Assembly (NCBI RefSeq): GCF_004634215.1
Contig: NZ_SMMH01000012.1
Span: 51,437-115,436 of the forward strand
Length of the DNA: 64,000 nt
Source of the DNA: Deinococcus fonticola
GTDB taxonomy: Bacteria; Deinococcota; Deinococci; Deinococcales; Deinococcaceae
Direction: 5' to 3'
Numbering within the stretch: the stretch's first letter is position 1; each line of letters starts with the position of its first letter. The notes under the pieces are model-generated. The model had not been told where the DNA came from. It worked only from the letters and a program-made list of their open reading frames with translations, and made no database searches. Shown one piece after another: positions 49,125 through 58,375 of the stretch. Made by a program: the position numbers and the translations under genes.

Positions 49125-49649
49125 TCAGAGGATGAGCCCGGATGATCCTGCGAAGGTCAGGACGCGCCACGCTTTTGCTTTGGCGTACCTCAGGAGAGGC
49201 GGCTCCGGGTCGACTGCACAGGGTCGCACTGCGAGGTCGAGCAGCGGCAAGTCCTCCATGCTGTGGGTAAAGGCATAATCCACCCGCGCACCGCGCAGGT
49301 AGCGGCGCACCTGCTGCGCTTTGTGGCGACCTTCACTGCTCGGCGCGGGAACCGCCCGGCCCGCTGTCCCGGCCGCAATCGCCAGGGGTTCGGCCCGCAG
49401 GCGGCGGCTGAAGGCTTCCAGCACGGCGGCCCGCGTGGTCGAGCAGATGATCACGCGCACCTGCTCGGCGTCGCGCAGCCGCAGCAGTTCGACCAGGGGC
49501 GTGCGCTTGGGCCACAGTTCCTGGTCCACGATCCATTCGCCCAGCTCCGCCGGAGTGCGAACCTGCTGCCCGGCCTGGCGGTAGCGTTCCAGGGCCGTTT
49601 CGACGCTTCCGCTGGTCAGCGTACCTTCCAGGTCGGTTATGCAGATCAC
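49125..49649 (-). CDS. HAD-like phosphatase
   Basis: A 174-residue protein with motif I as DLEGTLTSGS (Asp-x-Glu-Gly-Thr), motif II as IICSTT, and a C-terminal block HSMEDLPLLDLAVRPCAVDP resembling the HAD-IB (PSP-like) motif IV region. The second acidic position of motif I is Glu instead of Asp, and it is shorter than most HAD-IB enzymes, so activity is uncertain. It starts at GTG 49649 with GGAGGAG upstream. Substrate is unknown. Confidence 0.7.
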   Translation of the reverse strand: MICITDLEGTLTSGSVETALERYRQAGQQVRTPAELGEWIVDQELWPKRTPLVELLRLRDAEQVRVIICSTTRAAVLEAFSRRLRAEPLAIAAGTAGRAVPAPSSEGRHKAQQVRRYLRGARVDYAFTHSMEDLPLLDLAVRPCAVDPEPPLLRYAKAKAWRVLTFAGSSGLIL

Positions 49650-50350
49650 GCGCTTCTCCTCCCGCGCTGGGGCAGTTGGGAGAAGGGGCGGGCGGGTTGG
49701 CCGGCTGAGGGGACGACGTTGATCACTGGGAACTCCTTGGAAACCACTTCAGGCTGAGCGCATGGATCAGAAGGAGTGGTGCTAATCGGATCAGAAGGGA
49801 CTGGCGCCGCGTTTTGCTTGTGCGCTGCCTGGGACAGCGTGGGTGAGGGCGCTTTTCCGGTGTACACGGGGTGCAGAGGGAGGCGCTGAGACCTGAGCTT
49901 AAACAGCGGTCAGTTCATTCTCGGTTGAGGGCCTTTCAGCCTGTTTCTCCGGGGAACGGGGATGCCCGGAACCCGCCTCACTGGGGCGCTGGTCAGCTCA
50001 GGCTGCACCCCAGCGCTGAAAGGGCACTGGAACGCTGGAAGGCCGCCCGGCAACTGGCAAACTGGCCCACGCCAGGGATCAAGTTGCTGACCGGCGCGCT
50101 CCATCGGTTAAAGCAGGTTCGGCGCAGGCGTTCATCCCGATGCAGACGCAAGCTGTCGGGGCAGCTGGGAGCAGAATCGGGGTCGGCTGCGCTTCAGCGT
50201 GCATCACTGCCCTAGAGCAAGTCTCCGAATTCTGTCAGGCGTGGAACACCACTCCACACAACTCCATTCTTCGTCCTGCTCATTTAAGTTCACTCGCTTC
50301 GCTCGGACAAAAAGCACTCCGTTCTTTTGTCAAATGCTCTAAGGTGAGTT
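49650..50350. other. Intergenic region with short repeats, no gene recognised
   Basis: About 700 bp. Contains the direct repeat GGATCAGAAGG at 49763 and 49787, several short frames with poor codon bias, and a palindromic element just before the SARP-like gene (50281-50336). Nothing in it resembles a known family; it may be decayed sequence. Confidence 0.45.
50281..50336. repeat. Palindromic intergenic element (copy B)
   Basis: Outer arms CATTT / AAATG and inner arms GACAAAA (50306-50312) / TTTTGTC (50325-50331). It contains GTTCACTCGCTTCGCTCGG, whose complement resembles the core of the element at 33771-33828. It lies 15 bp before a regulator start. Confidence 0.4.
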
Positions 50351-52111
50351 ATGACCGTGCGGGGCTGGCAGGCGTTCAGGGACGGCCACTACAACCTGGT
50401 GGTGGCCGAACTCAGGGGGCGCATGGACCTGACCCCCGACGAACTGGCCCTGCTGGGCCGCGCCGAACTGCGCCTGGGACTCTTTTACGAGGCCGAACTG
50501 CATGTGTACCGGCCCCATCTGGCGGGCTCAGGGGCGGGCACGGCCGGCCTGCTGGCCTTTCTGGCGCGCAGTGGGCAGCAGCGGGCGCTGCATGACCTGC
50601 TCGCGCAGACCCCGCCGGCGAACGAACTGGCTTCCCAGGGCCTCGATGCCCGGGCCTGGACAGCCCTGCTACTGGGTGACAGCGTAAACGCCCTGGCGTG
50701 GGCCTCGCAGGCGGCAGCCCGCTGGCTCACGCAGGGCCGCGAGCAGGACGCTGGGGTGTCGCTGGCGGTAATGGCGTTCCTGTGGGGGGTGGGTGGGAAC
50801 CTCAGCCGCGCCGAGCAGGGCCTGCGCATGGCCCTGAGTGTCCTACCCGAAATTCCGGACGCCGCGCCGCGCCTGCGGGCCCTGGCCCTGCTGTCCTGGG
50901 TGCAGGGAATGGCCGGGCGCTTAACCGATGCCAAACCGACCCTGGCTCAGGCCGAGGCGCTGCTGCTGAAAGTGCAGGATGTGGAGGCCATGCAGATCGT
51001 GCTGCACGTCAGGTATCACCTGGCGCAGTGGGCCGGGGAAACCGCACCCAACCCACTGGACGTGCTGGGAGAACACCTGCACGAGAGTGACGTGTGGCGC
51101 GTCCCTTTCACTTACAGTGCCCTGGAGTCGGCGCTGAGGGACGGGGAGTACGCGGCGGCCTTCCTGCACCTGGCGACGCTGAAACGCACCGAACTGCACC
51201 CCGTTCATCTGGCTTACCTGGAGGGCCAGCTGTGCGCCCGGCTGGGCGAGACCGAGCGGGCCTGCGAACTGCTGCGCGGCGCCGCCAGGGTCTTTGGCGA
51301 GCAGGCAGACCGGCTGCACGAGGCGCACTGCCAGTATCTGCTGGCCGAACTGCTGGACGACCTGACGCTGCGCAAAGAAGCACTGGAAACCGCCCTGAAA
51401 ACCCCCCTTATCAGCGAACTGCGCCGCCTGTGCTGGCCGGTGCCTGGGCCCGCCCACTGGCCCGCCGACGCCGGCTACGCGGCCCGCCACCAGGCTTACC
51501 TGCGCCACCTGCAACCCCCACCCAGCAAACCCACCGTGACCATCACCACGCTGGGCACCGTCGCGGTGGAACGGGACGGGCGGCAGGTGAACGCCCCGGC
51601 GGAACTGCTGAGCCTGCTGCTCCTGAAAGGCAAGTTGACCCGCAGTGAACTGGAACTGCACCTGTACCCGGAGCGCTCGGCCAGCGCCGCCGAAAGCGCC
51701 GTGAAACAGGACATCTACCGCGTCCGGCAGGTATTGGGCCGTGACGCCATTACCAGCAGCGGCATGTACCACGCGAAGTACTATGCCCTCAGTCCCGACT
51801 ACCGCTGGCAACTGGACGCCCTGCGAGTCCTGCGCGGCTGCGAGTCTTTCGACAGCGTGGAGGTGTTCTCGGTGCTGCGCGGCCCCTTTCTGCCGGCCTG
51901 CGAACACGAGTGGGCGCTGGAATTCCGCGTGCAACTGGAACTGATGGTGGAACGCATGGTCGAGGGCCTGGGCGACTACTACCAGAAAAACGACATGCCG
52001 CTGAACGCCCACGGGCTGGCGATGGATTTTGTGCGCTCTTACCCGCACCGGCTGGACGGGTGGCACGAGCGCCTGGCGCTGCTGGAAGCACAATTGTCAC
52101 CGGTTCCCTGA
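50351..52111 (+). CDS. SARP-like transcriptional regulator (TPR-rich, winged helix plus BTAD)
   Basis: A 586-residue protein. The N-terminal ~380 residues are helical and TPR-like. A winged-helix segment follows (VTITTLGTVAVERDGRQVNA, RSELELHLYPERSASAAESA, VKQDIYRVRQVLGRD), then a bacterial transcriptional activation domain (~490-586). It belongs to the AfsR/SARP/DnrI group but lacks an NTPase domain. AAGGTGAG precedes ATG 50351. Target genes are unknown; the convergent flavin reductase and nearby remnants give no clue. Confidence 0.82.
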   Translation: MTVRGWQAFRDGHYNLVVAELRGRMDLTPDELALLGRAELRLGLFYEAELHVYRPHLAGSGAGTAGLLAFLARSGQQRALHDLLAQTPPANELASQGLDARAWTALLLGDSVNALAWASQAAARWLTQGREQDAGVSLAVMAFLWGVGGNLSRAEQGLRMALSVLPEIPDAAPRLRALALLSWVQGMAGRLTDAKPTLAQAEALLLKVQDVEAMQIVLHVRYHLAQWAGETAPNPLDVLGEHLHESDVWRVPFTYSALESALRDGEYAAAFLHLATLKRTELHPVHLAYLEGQLCARLGETERACELLRGAARVFGEQADRLHEAHCQYLLAELLDDLTLRKEALETALKTPLISELRRLCWPVPGPAHWPADAGYAARHQAYLRHLQPPPSKPTVTITTLGTVAVERDGRQVNAPAELLSLLLLKGKLTRSELELHLYPERSASAAESAVKQDIYRVRQVLGRDAITSSGMYHAKYYALSPDYRWQLDALRVLRGCESFDSVEVFSVLRGPFLPACEHEWALEFRVQLELMVERMVEGLGDYYQKNDMPLNAHGLAMDFVRSYPHRLDGWHERLALLEAQLSPVP

Positions 52112-52158
52112 ACGTCGCCGGAACGGGGTTCGTCGTCCCGTTCAATCCTTCTGGCCTG

Positions 52159-52181
52159 GCCGGGTTGCCGGCTTTTCTCTT
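52159..52181 (+). terminator. Terminator after the SARP-like gene
   Basis: GCCGG-GTTG-CCGGC followed by TTTTCTCTT. A second stem, GAACGGG / CCCGTTC at 52121-52143, lies just upstream. Confidence 0.6.
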
Positions 52182-52248
52182 GAATTGCATCTCGGTTCAC
52201 CAGCGCAAGGAACTTCTCGCCTGCTTCTCGTGGCCCTTGCAGGCAGTT

Positions 52249-52755
52249 TTACTCGTGGTACGCGACCTTGCCGTATCTGCGGTTGTGGTACATCAGCGTT
52301 TCGGCGCTTTCGTGGACGTGGATGTCTTTCACGTCGCCCAGCACCAGCAGGTGATCGCCGGCCTCGATGACCTGGCGCACCGTGGCCGTGAAGGCGCCCG
52401 CCGTGCCTTGCAGGAGCGGCGCCCCCGCCACGCCCTCCTTGAAGGAAAGGCTGTTCCAGGACTCTTTGCGCTGTACCTGCGGACGGGCAAAGGTGTTGGC
52501 GATCTCGCCCTGGTCGGGCGCCAGCAGGTTCACGGCGAAGGCCTTGCACCTGCTCAGCGTGTCGCTGGCGAGGCTGGATTTCTGCACCGACACCAGGATG
52601 ATCGGCGGGTCGATCGAGACGGTCAGGAAGGCGGTGACGGTAAAGCCGTCGAGGTCGTCGTTCTCGTCCAGCATGGTGATGACGGTCACGGTGGCGGCCC
52701 AGGTGCGGGCCAGGGCCTTGTAGTTGTCGGCCAGGGTGGGGGTCGCGTCGGTCAT
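52249..52755 (-). CDS. hpaC: Flavin reductase, HpaC-like
   Basis: A 168-residue flavin-reductase-like (FMN-binding split barrel) protein. It includes TWAATVTVITMLDENDDLDG, then VTAFLTVSIDPPIILVSVQK and FAVNLLAPDQGEIANTFA. The length agrees with HpaC (~170), the NADH:FAD oxidoreductase that supplies FADH2 to HpaB. The hpaB operon here has no reductase, making this the likely partner although it is 40 kb away. ATG 52755 with AGAGGAG upstream is preferred over an earlier ATG at 52812. It could instead serve another two-component monooxygenase. Confidence 0.8.
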   Translation of the reverse strand: MTDATPTLADNYKALARTWAATVTVITMLDENDDLDGFTVTAFLTVSIDPPIILVSVQKSSLASDTLSRCKAFAVNLLAPDQGEIANTFARPQVQRKESWNSLSFKEGVAGAPLLQGTAGAFTATVRQVIEAGDHLLVLGDVKDIHVHESAETLMYHNRRYGKVAYHE

Positions 52756-52869
52756 GAATACTCCTCTCTGCCAGGGGCGGCAGCACAAGAAAAAAGGGAA
52801 TTTGGCCCCCATTATCCACGATCACTTTTCCGGTACCACTGGCGGCGGCTTTCAATGCCAGACGGCGTT

Positions 52870-53417
52870 CGATTCGCTGGAGTCGCTCAGGCGTTCATGC
52901 AGGCGTCCACCCTTGCCCTGAACTTCTGCATCTTGCCGATACGCGTGGTGGCTGTCTATGTGGGCCTGCCGTTCAGCCAGGCGGGCGACGACCTCCTCAG
53001 AAGCAAGAGCTGCAATACGGACAGCGACAACGGCGGCGACTGGTTCAACACCGTGGACTGGACAGGACAATCAAATGGCCTGGGGCGCTGAGAAGAACGT
53101 GAGCCACTGGGCGCTGTACCGCCCGCCGCTGGGCAACGCCGCCCTGAGACCCACGCCTGCCGACATTGGGCGGGCCAGTGACCATTACCGGGAAATGCTG
53201 CGCGTGCGCTACTCCAGCAGCCTGTTCCCCTGCCCAGCGCCGCCGAGGTGCAAAAAGTCTGACCTTTCTGAACGCCGGCCCCCAGCAGACGCCGGGCGTA
53301 ATCGTCATGAAACTCGGCGGCGCGGTGAACCCCAGCAACCCTTACCGGAACATTGTCGTGGTGCTGAATGGCAGTGGGCAACACCGTGACCGTGCCGGGC
53401 CAGCGGCCAAGAGATAG
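52870..53417 (+). pseudogene. Pullulanase (pulA-like) C-terminal remnant, frameshifted
   Basis: Three successive frames together read as the C-terminal end of a pullulanase-type alpha-1,6-glucosidase. The first gives FSQAGDDLLRSKS and GDWFNTVDWTGQSNG, stopping at 53091. The second has AALRPTPADIGRASDHYREM and LRVRYSSSLF. The third has LTFLNAGPQQTPGVIVMKLG and NPYRNIVVVLNGSG, ending at 53417. Each switch is a +1 shift. The catalytic barrel is absent from the window. The protein is not functional; this is a remnant of a carbohydrate-active gene. Confidence 0.8.
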
Positions 53418-53455
53418 GTAGGGGAGGCCGCTGGGCTTATCCTGGCGGCCTTTTC

Positions 53456-54676
53456 TCAGGTTTTCAGGGTCTGGTACAGCAATGCCGTTTCTGGCAGGGG
53501 CGTCAATCCCAGGGGGTGCAGGGCGTCCAGCAGTTGCCCGTACACGCGCTGAATGGCGGCGGCATTCCCGGATTTCTGGTGCAGCCGCATCAGTGTGCGG
53601 GCAGCGGGTTCGTGCGCCGGGTCGAGGCTCAGGGCACGTTCAGCGGCGGCGCGGCTGGCCGCCGGGTCGCCCTGCGTGCGGGCCAGTTCGGCTTCCTCGG
53701 CCAGCGCCTGCGGCAGGGCCAGGGCGTACTGCCGCGCCGCCGCCTGCGCCGCTGGCAGGTCGGATTCCGCCATGTCCGGCGGCAGGGTCAGCAGCCTGGG
53801 CAGCCGCTCGGGCGAGCCGGGCGACGCCTGCAGGGTGGCCCCTGCCTCCCACAGGTCGACCCGCAGGTCGGGCGTGCGGCGCAGTCTGAGCCAATCGCCG
53901 CGTTCCAGGAAGGTGCCGCTGGGGGCGCCCTGCTCCAGCACCTGCGCCAGGTACGTAAAGAGCGCCGCCAGTTGCACGTCTCCGCCGTCCAGGTCGCGCA
54001 GTGTACGCAGGTTCACGCGGCCCTGCGCGGTAGCCTGTACCAGGTAACGCGCCGCGATGGGCCAGCCTTCCGTCAGGGCGTGCGCCATCCGGACCTCGGC
54101 CGGGGTGGGGTGCTGCCCGTGGGCGCCGAACAGCTCCGCCAGTTCTTCCGGCGTGAAACTCAGGTCGGCGCTGCTGAGGGTAGTGACGATCCCGGCGGCT
54201 TCCAGCGCCACCCGCGACAGCAGGGCCACGTGCCCCTCGCCGCAGTCGAGCAGTTCGCGCAGCATGGGGGCCAGCAGGGGAGAGGTCAGGTAATGCGCCT
54301 CGTCGATCACCAGCCAGGCCTGCGCCGCGTGCAACACGTCCGCCGTACGCGAAGCCACCCGCACCGGCGACGCACCCTGTTCCAGCCAGCGGCCTGGCGC
54401 GTGCCCCCCCGGCAGGTGAGCCACGGCCAGCGCCAGGCCCGCCGCCAGCACCTGTGGGTCGGCGTCGTCAGCGTCCAGCGTCAGCCAGGCCACCGGCCAG
54501 CCGGTGCCGGGCAGGGTGGCCGCCAGCGCCGTCGTTTTGCCGTAGCCGGCCGGGGCAGTCACCACCAGCAGGGTCGTGTTCAGGGCGTCCACCACGCGTG
54601 GCCGGGCCAGCGCCCCGCGCGCCGCCGGCCAGTGCGTGCGGCGGGCCGACGACAGTTCGCGCCAGTTCAGGGTCAT
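53456..54676 (-). CDS. MalT-like STAND ATPase regulator with BTAD-like C-terminus
   Basis: A 406-residue protein. The P-loop is in VVTAPAGYGKTTALAA (~37-52), the Walker B-type region in AWLVIDEAHYL, and the middle matches MalT-like NTPase modules (SFTPEELAELF, LTEGWPIAARYL). The C-terminal ~90 residues resemble an activation/TPR domain (AAERALSLDPAHEPAARTLM). No LuxR-type helix-turn-helix is seen, so DNA binding is unclear. Minus-strand TAGCAT exactly 7 nt before ATG 54676 indicates leaderless transcription. Confidence 0.78.
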   Translation of the reverse strand: MTLNWRELSSARRTHWPAARGALARPRVVDALNTTLLVVTAPAGYGKTTALAATLPGTGWPVAWLTLDADDADPQVLAAGLALAVAHLPGGHAPGRWLEQGASPVRVASRTADVLHAAQAWLVIDEAHYLTSPLLAPMLRELLDCGEGHVALLSRVALEAAGIVTTLSSADLSFTPEELAELFGAHGQHPTPAEVRMAHALTEGWPIAARYLVQATAQGRVNLRTLRDLDGGDVQLAALFTYLAQVLEQGAPSGTFLERGDWLRLRRTPDLRVDLWEAGATLQASPGSPERLPRLLTLPPDMAESDLPAAQAAARQYALALPQALAEEAELARTQGDPAASRAAAERALSLDPAHEPAARTLMRLHQKSGNAAAIQRVYGQLLDALHPLGLTPLPETALLYQTLKT

Positions 54677-54683
54677 TGCCCCG

Positions 54684-54689
54684 ATGCTA
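54684..54689 (-). promoter_or_regulatory. -10 box (TAGCAT) for the MalT-like gene
   Basis: Minus-strand TAGCAT ends 7 nt before ATG 54676; there is no Shine-Dalgarno sequence. Confidence 0.6.
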
Positions 54690-54785
54690 AGCCAAACGGG
54701 CTGGCCGGCGCTGATGCCCGGCTGAGGAACGGCGTTGAGGAACAGGAGGGGGCAGCCTGTTCTCGCGTTTACACCGTCCTCGCGT

Positions 54786-55508
54786 TTACAGCGCCAGGTA
54801 CGCTTCGCGCACCGCCGGGTCGTTCAGCAGTTCCTGCCCCGAGCCTTCCTTGATGACCTGGCCGTTTTCCAGCACGTAAGCGCGGTGGGCCAGTTTCAGG
54901 CTGAGGCCCACGTTCTGCTCGACCAGCAGCACGCTGACGCCCTCGGCATTTACGGCCTTCAGGGCCTCAAACACGGTCTGGGTCATCAGGGGCGAGAGGC
55001 CCAGGCTGGGTTCGTCGACCACCAGCACGCTGGGGCGGCCCATCAGGGCGCGGCCCACCGCCACCATCTGCTGCTCGCCGCCTGACAGCGTGCCCGCGAG
55101 TTGCCCGGCGCGTTCCTGAAGGCGCGGAAAAAGCGAGTAGACCTGCGCCAGCGTCTGGCGCTGCGCGGCCAGGGCTTCAGGCCGCATGCCCGCCCCCAGT
55201 TCCAGGTTCTCCAGCACCGTCATCAGCGGGAACAACTCGCGCCCCTCGGGTACGTGACCCAGCCCGCGTTTGACCACCTGGCTGGGTTCCGCGCGCGTGA
55301 TGTCCACCCCGCCCAGCCTGATGCTGCCCGCCGTCGGCTTGACCACGCCACTCACTGCCCGCAGCGTCGTGGTTTTCCCCGCACCGTTGGCGCCGATCAT
55401 GGCCACGAATTCGCCCGGCTCCACCCGTACCGAAACGTCCCACAGCACCTGAACTTTGCCGTAGCCGGCGGCGAGGTGCTCGATGGTTAAAGCCTGTCCC
55501 TGGGTCAT
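54786..55508 (-). CDS. livF: Branched-chain amino acid ABC transporter ATPase LivF
   Basis: A 240-residue ATPase with Walker A GANGAGKTTTL, Q-loop region GLGHVPEGRELF, signature LSGGEQQMVAVGRAL and Walker B LVVDEPSLGLSP, all intact. It is LivF-type by length and sequence. ATG 55508 overlaps the end of the upstream livG remnant. The permease (livH/livM) and binding-protein genes are not in the window and livG is truncated. LivF here is therefore probably an orphan unless the rest is elsewhere. Confidence 0.92.
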   Translation of the reverse strand: MTQGQALTIEHLAAGYGKVQVLWDVSVRVEPGEFVAMIGANGAGKTTTLRAVSGVVKPTAGSIRLGGVDITRAEPSQVVKRGLGHVPEGRELFPLMTVLENLELGAGMRPEALAAQRQTLAQVYSLFPRLQERAGQLAGTLSGGEQQMVAVGRALMGRPSVLVVDEPSLGLSPLMTQTVFEALKAVNAEGVSVLLVEQNVGLSLKLAHRAYVLENGQVIKEGSGQELLNDPAVREAYLAL

Positions 55509-56041
55509 GCCTGTAACTCCGTTTCGGTGCCCAGGTACGCGCTGACGACCTGGGGATTGCGGGTGACTTCGCGGTAGGTGCCCTCGGCGATGACCTGGCC
55601 CTGATCCATAACGACCACCCGGTCGGCCAGGTCGCGCACGACCGGCATGATGTGCTCGATGAACAGCACGCTGATGCCGCTGCCCTGCACGCTGCGCACA
55701 AGTTGCACCGCCTCCTGCGCTTCGGCGGGGCGCAGGCCGGCCATCACCTCGTCGAGCAGCAGGACTTTGGGCTGCGTGGCCAGGGCGCGGGCGACTTCCA
55801 GGCGCTTGTCCTGAAGCAGCGTGAGTTCGTGCGCGGCCTTGTCGGCGTGCGCGGCCAGGCCGGTGCGCTCCAGCAGGTCGTAGGCCAGGTTGCGCGCCTG
55901 CGCCAGGTTCGCGCCCGGTTTGCCGAACAGCGCGCCCACCGTGACATTCTCGTGAACGGTCATTTCCGGAAAAGGCCGCACGATCTGAAAGGCGCGGCCC
56001 AGGCCCAGGTGGCAGCGGTGCTCGATGGGCTGATCGGTCAC
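55505..56041 (-). pseudogene. livG: 5'-truncated livG (ATPase lacking Walker A)
   Basis: 178 residues covering only the C-terminal two thirds of LivG. It starts at the equivalent of DVTDQPIEHRCHLGLGRAFQ, then VRPFPEMTVHENV, Walker B KVLLLDEVMAGL and the His-loop LFIEHIMPVVRDL. The first ~70 residues including Walker A are gone. The apparent GTG start is simply the first codon left after the break. Upstream of 56041 the sequence becomes an unrelated plus-strand gene that is itself missing its 5' end. It cannot bind ATP normally. Confidence 0.85.
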
Positions 56042-56059
56042 GTCTGATGCGCGACGTGA
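56038..56059. other. Chimeric junction with short inverted repeat
   Basis: TCACGTC (56038-56044) and GACGTGA (56053-56059) are inverted with 8 bp between, exactly where the truncated livG and the truncated hydrolase-like gene meet head to head. It is a probable deletion or inversion breakpoint. Confidence 0.6.
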
Positions 56060-56508
56060 GCCGCAGCGGCGGGCTGGAGGGGGCGCTGCGCCTGATTACC
56101 TATTTCGGGCTGGGCAGCGACGGCCTGGAGCACCTGTTCCGCGCCGCCGACTTCGGCGTCTACCTGCGCTCGCGCTCCGGGGCGGCCAGCCTGGCCCACA
56201 CGCTGGAAATCGGGAAGCTGGTGGCCACCTACGACCTCGAAGGCATCACCGCCCAGGACGACCTGTTCGCCCGCTGGCGAGACCTTGGCCTGCGGCTCCT
56301 GACCATGAACGTGCCCGGTGACCAGTTCTTCCCCGCTGCCGAAATGCGCGAATTTGCCCGCGCCTCGGCCGGGGCCGGGGTCGACCACACGCATGTGGAA
56401 GTGCCGTCCGTCCTGGGTCACCTGGCGGCCCTGATGGAAACCGAGAAGTTCGCGCCGCATTTGCAGGCGCTGCTGGACACGCCCGTGCCGGAGGCGGCGC
56501 ATGCCTGA
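56047..56508 (+). pseudogene. 5'-truncated alpha/beta-hydrolase (MetX-like acetyltransferase) remnant
   Basis: 153 residues resembling the C-terminal third of homoserine O-acetyltransferase-like hydrolases. Recognisable parts are ALRLITYFGLGSDGLEHLF, LTMNVPGDQFFPAAEMREFA with the acid residue, and VPSVLGHLAALM with the catalytic His region. The nucleophile half is missing. The start ATG at 56047 is the first codon at the rearrangement junction with livG. It overlaps the following hydrolase gene by 8 bp. Confidence 0.65.
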
Positions 56509-57223
56509 ACGCACCCTGGTCGCCGTGCACGGTAACTTCGCCTCGGCGCGCTGGTGGCACGACCTGATCGGCGGCCCGCCTGCCGGGTGGCGCGTGGTGG
56601 CCCCGAACCTTCCCGGCTTTGCCGGCACGCCGCACACCGGCGAGGTCGGCATTCCCGCCTACGCCCGCTGGCTCCGCGCCTGGCTGGAGGAACAGCACAT
56701 CCTTCGCCCGGTGCTGCTCGGCCACTCGCTGGGCGGCGCCGTCGTCATGGAACTGGCCCAGCAGTCCCCGGCAGAGGTGGCGGGCCTGATCCTGGCCGCC
56801 AGCAGCCCCCTGGGCGGCCTGGTCACCCCCGAGGAGAATTACCCAGTGCTGGAAATGATGCGCAGTCAACCGGCCCTGCTGGAAATGAGCCTGGGTGCGC
56901 TGTTTCCTTCCGGTCGGCCCGCGAATTTTCCCGATCTGGTGGTGGACGGCGGGCGCATGGCTGCCACGCACTACAGTGGCAACGCCCGCGCCCTCAGCGC
57001 CTGGCGCGTCAACCCTGAACAGCTGCGCGGTCTTCCCACGCTGGTGCTGGGCGGCGGGCTGGACGCCCTCGTGACCCCCGATATGGTGCGCAGCCAGGCG
57101 CAGGCGCTGGGCACCCAGGCTGGCCTGTTTCCCGGCCTGGGCCACGGCTTCCCGCAGGAGAACCCGGCGGCCCTGCGCGCGTGCCTGGAACACTTCCTGC
57201 ACACCCTGCCTGAAGAAGCCTGA
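56501..57223 (+). CDS. Alpha/beta-fold hydrolase
   Basis: A 240-residue hydrolase. VAVHGNFASARWWHDL forms the oxyanion region, the nucleophile elbow is GHSLGGAV (Ser ~82), and the acid lies in LGGGLDALVTPDM and the His in GLGHGFPQEN. It is complete, unlike its upstream neighbour, and overlaps it. It is typically an esterase or similar; the substrate is unknown. Confidence 0.85.
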   Translation: MPERTLVAVHGNFASARWWHDLIGGPPAGWRVVAPNLPGFAGTPHTGEVGIPAYARWLRAWLEEQHILRPVLLGHSLGGAVVMELAQQSPAEVAGLILAASSPLGGLVTPEENYPVLEMMRSQPALLEMSLGALFPSGRPANFPDLVVDGGRMAATHYSGNARALSAWRVNPEQLRGLPTLVLGGGLDALVTPDMVRSQAQALGTQAGLFPGLGHGFPQENPAALRACLEHFLHTLPEEA

Positions 57224-57270
57224 AAATTCCCTTTTCTCGGGAGCATTTCGGCTGGGGCAGGGGAGGTCTG

Positions 57271-57276
57271 TATCCT
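57271..57276 (+). promoter_or_regulatory. -10 box (TATCCT) for pdxY
   Basis: TATCCT ends exactly 7 nt before ATG 57284, giving a leaderless start. Confidence 0.6.
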
Positions 57277-57283
57277 GTGTGTC

Positions 57284-58180
<897 letters not shown>

Positions 58181-58375
58181 GTCTCCTGGGTGCAGTAAGA
58201 CCGACCCCGTCCCCCAGTATGGGGGATGAAATCCGACTGGAAGGAGCAGGAGAAAATACAGGTTCCGGGAGATGTACCCATAGGCAGTGCCTTCCCGACT
58301 ATGGGGGAATTGGACGGAATCCGTATAAGACTGCTGTGCCAGTCACTTTTCAGAATGGACTGGAGAGAAGCGCCC

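Noticed and set aside
49646..49867. 73-codon minus-strand frame overlapping the HAD start (GTGA)
   Set aside because: The overlap hints at coupling, but codon bias is poor, it is Pro-rich with an internal repeat, there is no ribosome site, and the HAD gene has its own GGAGGAG.
49871..50215. 114-codon plus-strand frame in the intergenic gap
   Set aside because: No start signal, no recognisable family and biased Arg/Leu composition.
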